Positions 25,933 to 33,845 of a stretch of DNA of 64,000 bases are shown one piece after another. The notes beneath the pieces are model-generated. The model was not told the origin of the DNA, did not search any database, and was given only the letters and a program-made list of their open reading frames with translations. This DNA is from Alloprevotella tannerae (GTDB lineage Bacteria > Bacteroidota > Bacteroidia > Bacteroidales > Bacteroidaceae), in NCBI GenBank assembly GCA_015259125.1, contig JABZGR010000005.1, forward strand, positions 1-64,000, written 5' to 3'. How positions within the stretch are numbered: position 1 is the stretch's first letter; the number at the start of each line of letters is the position of its first letter. A program made the position numbers and the translations under genes.

Positions 25933-28020
25933 TTAATATAATACTCCGGCAGGTTCAGAATCAGATGTTTGCTCTTCTTCTCGCTTCTCTTGTGGCTTTA
26001 ACAGCGAAGGGTTGAAATTGCCTTTCTCATCAAACAAGCCGTAAGTGGTTCTTAATACGCGAAATTCTGTGCGGCGGTTGAGTGCATTGCATATTTCCTG
26101 CTCCTTAGGCGGGAACTTCATAATATATGCCGTGGTTAGCGTGTCGCCTTCTTTGAGGAAAGTATACGTTTCGGCCAACTTCTTAGAAACGATTTTAGGA
26201 TTTTTCTTCCCATAACCTTTAGGCGTTAGGCGCGCAGCAGGAATGCCTTGTGAAATTAAATAATGTACGACATTTTCAGCTCGTTGTTGGGAGAGTCGAT
26301 CATTGTAGGCGTCGGTTCCACGATAGTCGCAGTTGGAGGAAAGTTCGATCGTGATGTGCGGATTATCTTTCAACAAGGCCGCCAATCGGTCAAGCGCAAC
26401 CTTACTGCTGTCTGTAATCGCGGCTTTATCAAACTGATAGAAGACGTTTCTAACAAGTACGGGGATATTCATATTGGGCAAAGGAAACTGAAGCACGTAT
26501 TGATGCTCCGTAGTAGAGGAGTCGGGCACTAAAGTGTTGGCTATGTTCAGATACCCATTGCACGTAGCTAAGAAAAGATACTTCGTATTTGCCTTTACCG
26601 GCGCTTCAAAGGATCCATTGGATAGGACACTGAGTTTTTTGTTTGTACCATCGTCGCCGATCATATAGACTACAGCCGCGGGAAGTTCGTAGCCATCTTG
26701 CTCATATACCCATCCCTTGACGCTCAATAGATAGTCGGGATAAGAAAACTCGTAAATCTTATCCCAACCTCGGCCTCCGGTGGCACGCGAAGAAGAGAAA
26801 AATCCCCGATTGCGCGCTCCCTCAAACGTAATGCCAAAATCATTGCCAGGAGAATTCATAGGTGCGGGTAAGTGAATGATATTCCAGGAATGGTGAATGC
26901 TGTCTTCTGTAGCGCGATAAAGATCTAAACCTCCAAAATTGGGTGATTGCCCATCTGAAGCAAAATATAATTCGCCATTAGGTCGGAAGGCAGGAAAGCA
27001 TTCGTTGCCGGCGGTGTTGATAGATGGGCCCAAATTTTCGACCGGACCGGTTCCGTGCGAATTAAAGCTTGCTCTCCAAATATCCAAACCGCCATATCCT
27101 CCGGGCATATCTGATGCAAAGTAAATGAAATCTTCGTTGGGAGAAATTGCAGGATGGGCGTAGGAGGATAGCGTGTCAGACGTAAGTTTTAGTTGTGTAG
27201 GCTTTGACCACGCAGCATCAGAACGCGTTGACTCCCAAATTTCTGCTAAACGCGGATATTGCGGGTCTTCGCGACAGACGGTAAGATACATCTTCGTGCC
27301 GGATGGATTAAATGCACAAGCGCCTTCATCAAAATTCGTATTAACGCCACCTTCGAGCGGTTCAGGCAGCTTCCATTTTCCTTTTTCATCTTTTTTGGAA
27401 AAGTAAATGTCGCCGGGCTTCAACGCCGTTACGCCTGAGAGGTCTGCACCTTTAACTTGGCGTCGCGTCGTGGTGAAATAAAGTATTGAAGCATCCTTGC
27501 CAAAGAGCGCCGGACAATAGTCTGTGCGGCCAGAATTAAAGATGTTGGAAATTTTTACCGTGTAAGCAGAAGCTGTATTGTAGTTGTTTGCTGCATCCTC
27601 CGTAGTTGTGAGTTTTTTTGCGGCAATGGAGTCGTTAGGGAAAAGTTGCTGATAGGTATTATAATAGGATTGGGCCGCTTTATAATCGCCATTGGTCTTG
27701 GCAATATCTCCCAAAAGCAGCCAAAGTGTGGAGTCGCTCGTTCCATATCTTTCTGCGTTTTTCAATGCGCCTAATGCTCTTGCCGTATTACCATAGCGTA
27801 AATAACACTTACCCATTTGTAGGGATAGTTGTGCCCGTCGTTCTTTGTCTTTAGGCAACAATCGTTGATAGGCATTCTTGTAAAGTCCGGCCGCTTCTGC
27901 GTATTCGCCGATGGCGAGTGCGTTGTCGCCCCGCTTAATGATATGTTCGACAGGCGTACAACCTACTAACAGAAGGCTTGAAAGCAATAGGTAAAGATAA
28001 AATCGCATATCTATAGACAC
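25933..28020 (-). CDS. TPR-PD40-OmpA envelope lipoprotein (PorE-like architecture)
   Basis: 695 residues. Lipoprotein signal with lipobox LLLVGC (Cys about residue 21; the start may be the second Met, 28008). Domains in order: TPR repeats (about 30-140), PD40 beta-propeller blades (about 170-420, for example YAHPAISPNEDFIYFASDM), a carboxypeptidase-regulatory-like domain (about 430-520), and an OmpA C-terminal peptidoglycan-binding domain with NPHITIELSSNCDYRGTDAY and LSQQRAENVVHYL. This order matches PorE of the type IX secretion system, but Bacteroidales also have paralogues outside T9SS, so the function is left open. Confidence 0.85.
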   Translation of the reverse strand: MSIDMRFYLYLLLSSLLLVGCTPVEHIIKRGDNALAIGEYAEAAGLYKNAYQRLLPKDKERRAQLSLQMGKCYLRYGNTARALGALKNAERYGTSDSTLWLLLGDIAKTNGDYKAAQSYYNTYQQLFPNDSIAAKKLTTTEDAANNYNTASAYTVKISNIFNSGRTDYCPALFGKDASILYFTTTRRQVKGADLSGVTALKPGDIYFSKKDEKGKWKLPEPLEGGVNTNFDEGACAFNPSGTKMYLTVCREDPQYPRLAEIWESTRSDAAWSKPTQLKLTSDTLSSYAHPAISPNEDFIYFASDMPGGYGGLDIWRASFNSHGTGPVENLGPSINTAGNECFPAFRPNGELYFASDGQSPNFGGLDLYRATEDSIHHSWNIIHLPAPMNSPGNDFGITFEGARNRGFFSSSRATGGRGWDKIYEFSYPDYLLSVKGWVYEQDGYELPAAVVYMIGDDGTNKKLSVLSNGSFEAPVKANTKYLFLATCNGYLNIANTLVPDSSTTEHQYVLQFPLPNMNIPVLVRNVFYQFDKAAITDSSKVALDRLAALLKDNPHITIELSSNCDYRGTDAYNDRLSQQRAENVVHYLISQGIPAARLTPKGYGKKNPKIVSKKLAETYTFLKEGDTLTTAYIMKFPPKEQEICNALNRRTEFRVLRTTYGLFDEKGNFNPSLLKPQEKREEEQTSDSEPAGVLY

Positions 28021-28037
28021 GTATTCTTGGCCTTTTT

Positions 28038-28070
28038 ATTGTATAGACAATAAGAAAATAAGTAACTTTG
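28038..28070 (+). promoter_or_regulatory. Promoter of the DUF5063 operon
   Basis: ATTG (28038-28041) and TAACTTTG (28063-28070) with 21-nt spacing; the -7 box is perfect and the -33 box is one base off. It lies 64 nt upstream of the DUF5063 ATG, in the space between divergent genes. Confidence 0.6.
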
Positions 28071-28134
28071 CATATCGAAAGAATAAAACGGATCGAAGAT
28101 AGAGCCGTATTTAGAATAAACGAAGCTCAAGCCA

Positions 28135-28686
28135 ATGACAGTACAAAATAATATAGAAGAAAACGACCCCCGGCTCACTCAATCTGTGTTAGAATTGCTA
28201 ACTGTCGCAACGGAATTTTGCCGTCAGGTAGAACGTGAAGATCAAACAACTGCGCAAGATTTAATTGACGTAATGCTGATCTTGCTGCCTATGGTTTATT
28301 TGAAGACCTCCTTGGTGAATGATGCAGAACCAGTTGATGGTTTTAATGAGAATAAAGTTACAGAAGGAGATTACAACCTCGTAAGAAATAGAATAGCAGC
28401 AATTTTGGGAGATCAAGACTCGTATTTAGACGTCTTTGTGCAGGAGTTTAAATATTCTGATCGCCCCATACTTTGTACTATTAGCGAAGATTTGGCAGAT
28501 ATGTATCAAGCGCTGCGTGAATTTGTAGAATGTTACAGATGGGGTAACGAAGAAGTTAGGCAGGTGGCTCTCGCAGATTTGAAAGAAAATTATAAACTCT
28601 ATTGGGGGCAGAAGCTTCTTAATGCTTTGCGAGCCATACATGATATAAAGTATGGCGATAAAGCGTTTGATGAGGAAAGTGAATGA
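28135..28686 (+). CDS. DUF5063 domain protein
   Basis: 183-residue soluble acidic, mostly helical protein, matching the DUF5063 family found in Bacteroidota and some other bacteria. Conserved-looking stretches are ELLTVATEFCRQVE near the N terminus and YRWGNEEVRQVALADLKENYKLYWGQ near the C terminus. No catalytic motif is visible and function is unknown. It overlaps the RNase D-like exonuclease gene by 4 bp (ATGA), a linkage that suggests a shared nucleic-acid role. Confidence 0.8.
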   Translation: MTVQNNIEENDPRLTQSVLELLTVATEFCRQVEREDQTTAQDLIDVMLILLPMVYLKTSLVNDAEPVDGFNENKVTEGDYNLVRNRIAAILGDQDSYLDVFVQEFKYSDRPILCTISEDLADMYQALREFVECYRWGNEEVRQVALADLKENYKLYWGQKLLNALRAIHDIKYGDKAFDEESE

Positions 28687-29285
28687 GAAGATTATTTGTA
28701 CAGACAGAGAAAGACTTCGTTACGAATCTACCACGTTTCGTCTTTAATGGAGAAATTAAAGTAATACAAAGGATAGAGGAGGTAGCGCAGGCAGTAGAGC
28801 GACTTTCTTCTTCAGAAATCTTAGGGATAGATACGGAAACACGTCCTTCTTTTCGCAAAGGGATAATACATAAGGTCGCATTATTACAAGTGGCTAATGA
28901 GGACTTGTGTTGTTTATTTCAGTTGAGCTGTTTTGGATTTGCGCCGGATTTAATTCATTTATTGTCAAACAAAGCAATAAAAAAGGTCGGGTTATCTCTC
29001 AAAGACGACTTCTTTATGCTTAGTAAAAGGCATAAATTTGATCCACTAAATTGTGTTGATCTGCAAGACTATGTAAAAGAGATGGGCATAAAAGATATGA
29101 GTCTGCAAAAGCTCTTTGCGAATGTATTCCATCAGAGAATCTCAAAGTCTGCGCAGCTTTCAAATTGGGAAGCTTCTGTTTACACGCAGTCACAAAAACT
29201 TTACGCAGCTACTGATGCTTACGCCTGTCTGAAACTATATAAAGAATTGAAACGCTTGAAAGAGACAAACGACTATTTATTATAA
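28683..29285 (+). CDS. 3'-5' exonuclease, RNase D/DnaQ-like
   Basis: 200 residues, a single DEDD exonuclease domain. Exo I is ILGIDTETRPSF (Asp and Glu), Exo II lies in AIKKVGLSLKDDFFML, and Exo III is in LYAATDAYACLKLYKEL (Y-A-x-x-D-A-Y), giving the DEDDy subclass of RNase D and WRN exonucleases. It lacks HRDC domains, so it is the short single-domain type. It is translationally coupled to the DUF5063 gene and followed 17 bp later by an rRNA methylase gene. Confidence 0.88.
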   Translation: MRRLFVQTEKDFVTNLPRFVFNGEIKVIQRIEEVAQAVERLSSSEILGIDTETRPSFRKGIIHKVALLQVANEDLCCLFQLSCFGFAPDLIHLLSNKAIKKVGLSLKDDFFMLSKRHKFDPLNCVDLQDYVKEMGIKDMSLQKLFANVFHQRISKSAQLSNWEASVYTQSQKLYAATDAYACLKLYKELKRLKETNDYLL

Positions 29286-29302
29286 TAAACCCGAGATAAG
29301 AA

Positions 29303-30487
29303 ATGCCTTACAAAACAATAGTTCTAAAAAGAGGAAAAGCTGACAGCTTAAGAAGATTCCATCCGTGGGTTTTTTCTGGAGCTATTCAGTCTCTTCCCAA
29401 TAATTTAAAAGAAGGAGAGATTGTTAGGGTAGAAGATGCCTCCTCTCAATTTTTAGCTGTAGGACATTACCAAATAGGTAGCATTGCCATTCGCATATTG
29501 AGCTTTGAGGATGTTGTTGTTGATGATGCGTTTTGGGATGAGCGTCTTTCCGAAGCTTTAATGCTTCGACGTGCTTTGAACTTGTTAAGAGCAGACAATA
29601 ATATCTTTCGTTTAGTTCACGGAGAAGGAGACCGTTTGCCCGGATTAATTGTCGACATATATGGAGAAACGGCTGTTATGCAGGCACATTCTGTTGGCAT
29701 GCATTATGCTCGTCATCAAATTGCCCAATCCCTGCAACGTATATTAGGCAAAAGCGTGACGCAAGTTTATTATAAAAGTGAGACAACGCTGCCTTACAAG
29801 GCAAATTTAGAAGAACTTGATGGTCCTTTGTTGGGAAATGCGTCAAATAATAATGTCGCTGTTGAAAACGATTTGCGTTTTCATATTGACTGGCTGCGCG
29901 GGCAGAAGACGGGATTCTTTATAGATCAAAGAGAGAACCGACTTTTGCTGCAACACTACTCAAATAAGCGCTACGTATTAAATATGTTTTGTTATACGGG
30001 CGGCTTTTCCGTTTACGCCCTTCGAGGTGGGGCTCAGGAAGTCGTAAGTGTAGACAGCAGTGCTAAGGCTATTGATTTGACCAATGCAAATGTCGCGCTC
30101 AATTATCCAAATTGCGATCACCACAAGGCCTATGCAGAAGACGCATTCAAGTTTTTAGATAAAGCTGATGATGCTTATGACCTCATCGTGTTGGATCCAC
30201 CTGCCTTTGCGAAGCATAAAGAAGCCGTAAGAAATGCTTTGAAGGGTTATACTCGCTTGAATCTGCAAGCTATGCGCAAGATTAAACGCGGTGGAATTCT
30301 TTTTACGTTCAGTTGTTCCCAAGCTATCAGTAAGGATCAGTTCCGTTTAGCTGTTTTTACAGCAGCTGCGCAGAGCGGACGTTATGTTCGTATTCTGCAC
30401 CAACTGCATCAGCCTGCCGATCATCCGGTTAATATTTACCATCCTGAAGGAGAATACCTAAAAGGGTTGGTTTTAGAGATCATTTAA
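29303..30487 (+). CDS. Class I rRNA methyltransferase, RlmI-like
   Basis: 394 residues: N-terminal PUA domain (about 1-75, LKRGKADSLRRFHPWVFSGAI), a linker domain with FRLVHGEGDRLPGLIVDIYG, then a Rossmann domain with SAM motif VLNMFCYTGGFSVYAL and DLIVLDPPAFAKHKEAV. The combination is that of RlmI (23S m5C1962 methylase), and I expect the same activity. It is the third gene of the operon starting at 28135. Confidence 0.9.
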   Translation: MPYKTIVLKRGKADSLRRFHPWVFSGAIQSLPNNLKEGEIVRVEDASSQFLAVGHYQIGSIAIRILSFEDVVVDDAFWDERLSEALMLRRALNLLRADNNIFRLVHGEGDRLPGLIVDIYGETAVMQAHSVGMHYARHQIAQSLQRILGKSVTQVYYKSETTLPYKANLEELDGPLLGNASNNNVAVENDLRFHIDWLRGQKTGFFIDQRENRLLLQHYSNKRYVLNMFCYTGGFSVYALRGGAQEVVSVDSSAKAIDLTNANVALNYPNCDHHKAYAEDAFKFLDKADDAYDLIVLDPPAFAKHKEAVRNALKGYTRLNLQAMRKIKRGGILFTFSCSQAISKDQFRLAVFTAAAQSGRYVRILHQLHQPADHPVNIYHPEGEYLKGLVLEII

Positions 30488-30596
30488 ACACACATTATTA
30501 AGCTCATTTCTCCTTTATTGAAGATTATCGTAGAATAAGAATTGCTGCACTTGCATTTTTTCAGAGTGGAAATGGCTTGAAATACGTCAATTGGTA

Positions 30597-30604
30597 TAAC
30601 TTTG
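30597..30604 (+). promoter_or_regulatory. Promoter -7 box of the DUF4348 gene
   Basis: TAACTTTG, 21 nt upstream of the ATG at 30626, with CTTG 17 nt before it (30576-30579) as a possible -33 element. It argues against the upstream TTG as the start codon, which falls inside this box. Confidence 0.6.
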
Positions 30605-30625
30605 TCGCATAGAATTCAAATAACG

Positions 30626-31441
30626 ATGAAACAAACACTTGTCTCTTTGATCTTCATCTTGCTTTTAGCAGCTTGCAAGGGTAATAAAGTGGAAAATACA
30701 ACGGCAGCTGTCTCGCAACAAGCGCAGGTAGCTGATTCCGATTCCTCACAGACGGAAAACGAACCGCCGGTTGCTGCAGATGGCTTCTTTGATGATTTCT
30801 TTTTCAACTTTCAAACTAATCAGGCTTTCCAGTCAAAGCGCACGACCTTCCCATTGCCTGTGCAAGAAGGAGCAACGACTCAACAACTTGAAAAGAAAGA
30901 TTGGAAATTCAATTCTTTCTATTCTAAGCGAGAGATATATACTATCTTGTTTGATAAAAAGTCTGAGATCAAGACGGCTAAAGATACAGCATTGAAGGCC
31001 GTTGTAGTTGAGATGATCAATTTGAAAACGGAAAAAGTAGCTCAATATTTTTTTGAAAAGATAGGCAAACAATGGATGCTGACGTCTTTAAGGCATCAAA
31101 GTTTACAAGAGAATATGAACAAAGACTTCTATCTATTCTATCGAGATTTTGCGCAAAAGCCAAACTTCCGCCTGACCCACGTGGCCAACCCTTTTAGTTT
31201 GGTTGTTATAGATCCGGATACTTACAAACCTCTGCGCGGTGTTGCTGATGCCGGGCAATGGCCTGATTATTGTCCCGACTTACCTAAATACGAGATGACC
31301 AACATTATTTATGGTCAACGTTATAAAGATCCTCGCCATCGAGTTTTAGTCGTGAGCAGTATAAACGGTGCAATGAACAGCGTGATTTCATTTGAGAAGA
31401 CAAAGACTTCTTGGCAGGCTGTGAAGTTAGAGAATAATTGA
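30626..31441 (+). CDS. DUF4348 lipoprotein
   Basis: 271 residues from the ATG at 30626. Signal peptide with lipobox LLLAAC (Cys near residue 17), then an acidic linker (QVADSDSSQTENE), then a DUF4348-like domain with FFDDFFFNFQTNQAFQSKR, KDWKFNSFYSKREIYTILF and DYCPDLPKYEMTNIIYGQRY. The family occurs in Bacteroidales; function is unknown. The murB gene begins 12 bp after its stop, so the two are likely co-transcribed. Confidence 0.78.
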   Translation: MKQTLVSLIFILLLAACKGNKVENTTAAVSQQAQVADSDSSQTENEPPVAADGFFDDFFFNFQTNQAFQSKRTTFPLPVQEGATTQQLEKKDWKFNSFYSKREIYTILFDKKSEIKTAKDTALKAVVVEMINLKTEKVAQYFFEKIGKQWMLTSLRHQSLQENMNKDFYLFYRDFAQKPNFRLTHVANPFSLVVIDPDTYKPLRGVADAGQWPDYCPDLPKYEMTNIIYGQRYKDPRHRVLVVSSINGAMNSVISFEKTKTSWQAVKLENN

Positions 31442-31452
31442 TCATTTCGCCA

Positions 31453-32475
31453 ATGAAAGTTTTTCAAGACTATGATTTGAGGGCAAACAATACCTTTGGT
31501 GTGCCTGCGCGGTGTGCTTGCTTTCGAGAATATGCTTCCGAAGCAGAACTATGTGAAATAATAGCCTCACTTTCACAGCTTACGCCTCGTCCGTTGTTGC
31601 ATATAGGAGGAGGAAGTAATTTGCTTTTCACCGGCGATTTCTCCGGCGACATATTGCATTCAGCTATCAAAGGGCGAACGTTGGTTGCTGAAGATGAAAT
31701 GTCTGTATTTATACGTGTAGGAGCAGCAGAATGCTGGGACGACATCGTAGCTTGGAGTTTGCAGGCAGGCTATTATGGTTTGGAGAACCTATCCTTGATT
31801 CCAGGAGAAGTCGGTGCGTCTGCCGTACAAAACATTGGCGCTTATGGAAGTGAGGTCTATGATTTCATAAGTGAAGTCCGGGCCGTAGACTTACAGACCG
31901 GCCAGTCGCGAACGTTTAAAGCGCAAGAGTGTAAGCCCTCTTATCGGTCTACAATGTTTAAGTCCGAGTGGAAAGATAAGTACGCTATAACTTATGTTAC
32001 TTATCATTTGCACAAGACGTTTAAACCTAATCTTTCTTATGCCGTAGTTAAAAACGAGTTAGCTGCGCGCAATGTTGATACGGACCAATTGACGGCAGCT
32101 TTACTGCGGGAAATCATTATCGAAATTCGTAGTGCAAAGTTGCCTGATCCGCAAAAAATAGGCAATGCTGGCTCGTTTTTTATGAATCCTGTCGTAACGC
32201 AGGCCTACTTTGAGTGTTTGCGAGCTGTCTATCCCTCTATACCACATTATTTATTGCCTAATGGCGTAAAAATCCCTGCAGCTTGGTTGATCGAAACTGC
32301 GGGATGGAAGGGGAAAGCTTTAGGGCAGGCGGGCGTTTATGCCCAACAAGCCCTGATTTTGGTCAACTTAGGCCATGCAAAGGGGCAAGACATTAAACAT
32401 TTAGCTGAAGCTATACAGCAATCGGTCAAGGAAAAGTTTGACATTTCACTTAAGCCTGAAGTTCTTTTTATCTAA
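31453..32475 (+). CDS. murB: UDP-N-acetylenolpyruvoylglucosamine reductase
   Basis: 340 residues from the ATG at 31453; an in-frame TTG at 31438 is less likely because it lies in the preceding stop region. FAD-binding motifs LLHIGGGSNLLFT and SLIPGEVGASAVQNIGAYG are present, the latter typical of MurB; GNAGSFFMNPVV holds the catalytic Ser, and PAAWLIETAGWKG is the substrate-binding helix. The enzyme completes UDP-MurNAc synthesis in the cytoplasm. It is the E. coli-like long form. Confidence 0.95.
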   Translation: MKVFQDYDLRANNTFGVPARCACFREYASEAELCEIIASLSQLTPRPLLHIGGGSNLLFTGDFSGDILHSAIKGRTLVAEDEMSVFIRVGAAECWDDIVAWSLQAGYYGLENLSLIPGEVGASAVQNIGAYGSEVYDFISEVRAVDLQTGQSRTFKAQECKPSYRSTMFKSEWKDKYAITYVTYHLHKTFKPNLSYAVVKNELAARNVDTDQLTAALLREIIIEIRSAKLPDPQKIGNAGSFFMNPVVTQAYFECLRAVYPSIPHYLLPNGVKIPAAWLIETAGWKGKALGQAGVYAQQALILVNLGHAKGQDIKHLAEAIQQSVKEKFDISLKPEVLFI

Positions 32476-32527
32476 ACAGAGCAGGTGTATTTCGTTTATA
32501 GTGGGTGTAATAAAGAAGCCGTAAGAA

Positions 32528-33292
32528 ATGAATTTGACTTTTTTAGGAACCGGAACAAGTTGCGGTGTGCCGGCTTTAGGTTGCACCTGCAAGGTTTGCC
32601 AATCGACAGACTCGAGAGATAAGCGCTTACGCACTTCCGCATTATTAGAGAGCGAGGGTGGGACGCGGATTTTAATTGACTGCGGCCCCGATTTTCGCGC
32701 TCAAATGTTAAATCGTCCATTTAAGCCTTTGGATGCCGTACTGCTGACGCACCTGCACTATGATCACGTTGGCGGCCTTGATGATCTGCGCCCATTCAGC
32801 TTTCGGTCTTCATTACCGATTTATGCGAACCAAGTTACGGCGCGATCGATTTATGATCATATGCCTTACTGCTTCCAATCGCATGCGCAGTCAATAGTTC
32901 CACGTTTCAAACTTAAGGAAGTGTCCGCTTACCAACCGTTTGCCGTCAGAGAATTAGTGATTTTGCCTCTCCTTGTAATGCACGGAAAAATGCCAATATT
33001 AGGTTTCCGCATTGGCAGCTTTGCTTATATCACGGACATGAGCCATCTTCCGGATGAGAGTCTCCAACTTTTGCAAGGCGTAGAAACGTTTGTTGTTAAT
33101 GCTTTACAATTAAAAAATACGCATCCCACACATCAGAACATTCCGCAAGCACTTCAGCTGATTGCAAAGTTCAATCCGCAACAAACTTACTTAATCCATA
33201 TGAGTCATAATGCCGGATTTCACGCAGATAGTAGTAAGTTTCTGCCACCTAATGTCGCGTTTGCCTACGATGGCTTAGAAATAAAATGTTAG
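32528..33292 (+). CDS. MBL-fold metallohydrolase, PhnP-like
   Basis: 254 residues. Metal-binding motif LLTHLHYDHVGG (H-x-H-x-D-H), upstream FLGTGTSCGVPALGC with CxCxxC-like cysteines, and a downstream YITDMSHLP Asp and IHMSHNAG His. The start and cysteines fit PhnP-type cyclic phosphodiesterases rather than beta-lactamases. Similar Bacteroidales proteins stand alone, so substrate is uncertain. It begins 52 bp after murB. Confidence 0.88.
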   Translation: MNLTFLGTGTSCGVPALGCTCKVCQSTDSRDKRLRTSALLESEGGTRILIDCGPDFRAQMLNRPFKPLDAVLLTHLHYDHVGGLDDLRPFSFRSSLPIYANQVTARSIYDHMPYCFQSHAQSIVPRFKLKEVSAYQPFAVRELVILPLLVMHGKMPILGFRIGSFAYITDMSHLPDESLQLLQGVETFVVNALQLKNTHPTHQNIPQALQLIAKFNPQQTYLIHMSHNAGFHADSSKFLPPNVAFAYDGLEIKC

Positions 33293-33444
33293 CGAAGCAT
33301 CGATTTTGTTTGTCTATTCCATATTTGCTTCCACTCTCTCGTAGATATAATCCTTTTATCTTGTTTACTGACGCTTATGTCTTTTTGAAACAAGACTATA
33401 GGTCGTAATTTTGCGCACAAGCATTTGTCTGCTGGAAATACCAA

Positions 33445-33540
33445 CGTGAAAGTATGGTTGTACCTTCACGAGCGAACGAGTGTTTTATCACGTGCGCACA
33501 TTCGTACCCTCACGATGGTACGTTCATCCTCTCGTGATAA
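33445..33540. repeat. Intergenic GTAC/TCACGA repeat, copy C
   Basis: Contains GTACCTTCACGAGCGAACG, TATCACGTGCGCAC, GTACCCTCACGATGGTACG and CTCTCGTGATAA. Same family as the copy at 10433. The gap 33293-33845 contains this repeat and the M3 peptidase promoter but no gene I can support. Confidence 0.72.
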
Positions 33541-33805
33541 TAGAAGAAGCGATCAAGAGAAACGTTTCCAATCCATACCTTTTCATAGATGCAACTCCAA
33601 AGTTAAATCGAGCATAATAGGTGTATCGCATAAAAATGCAGATTTTCAGAAAGCACCTACAAAACAATTTATTAAAAGCGTTTATCTTATTGAATCACAA
33701 ATAGTATTTAGATTCTTAAGATAAAGAAACAGAGATCTTTTTCAACATACAAAAATATGGCATTCGCAAACAGTGAAAGATGACAGAAAAAATATGTGCC
33801 TTACT

Positions 33806-33837
33806 TTTGTATATTTCTCTGCGGTAAAGTAACTTTG
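33806..33837 (+). promoter_or_regulatory. Promoter of the M3 peptidase gene
   Basis: TTTG (33806-33809), 20 nt, TAACTTTG (33830-33837). The ATG at 33846 is only 8 nt downstream of the box, so the transcript should have almost no leader. Confidence 0.72.
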
Positions 33838-33845
33838 CAGATAAT

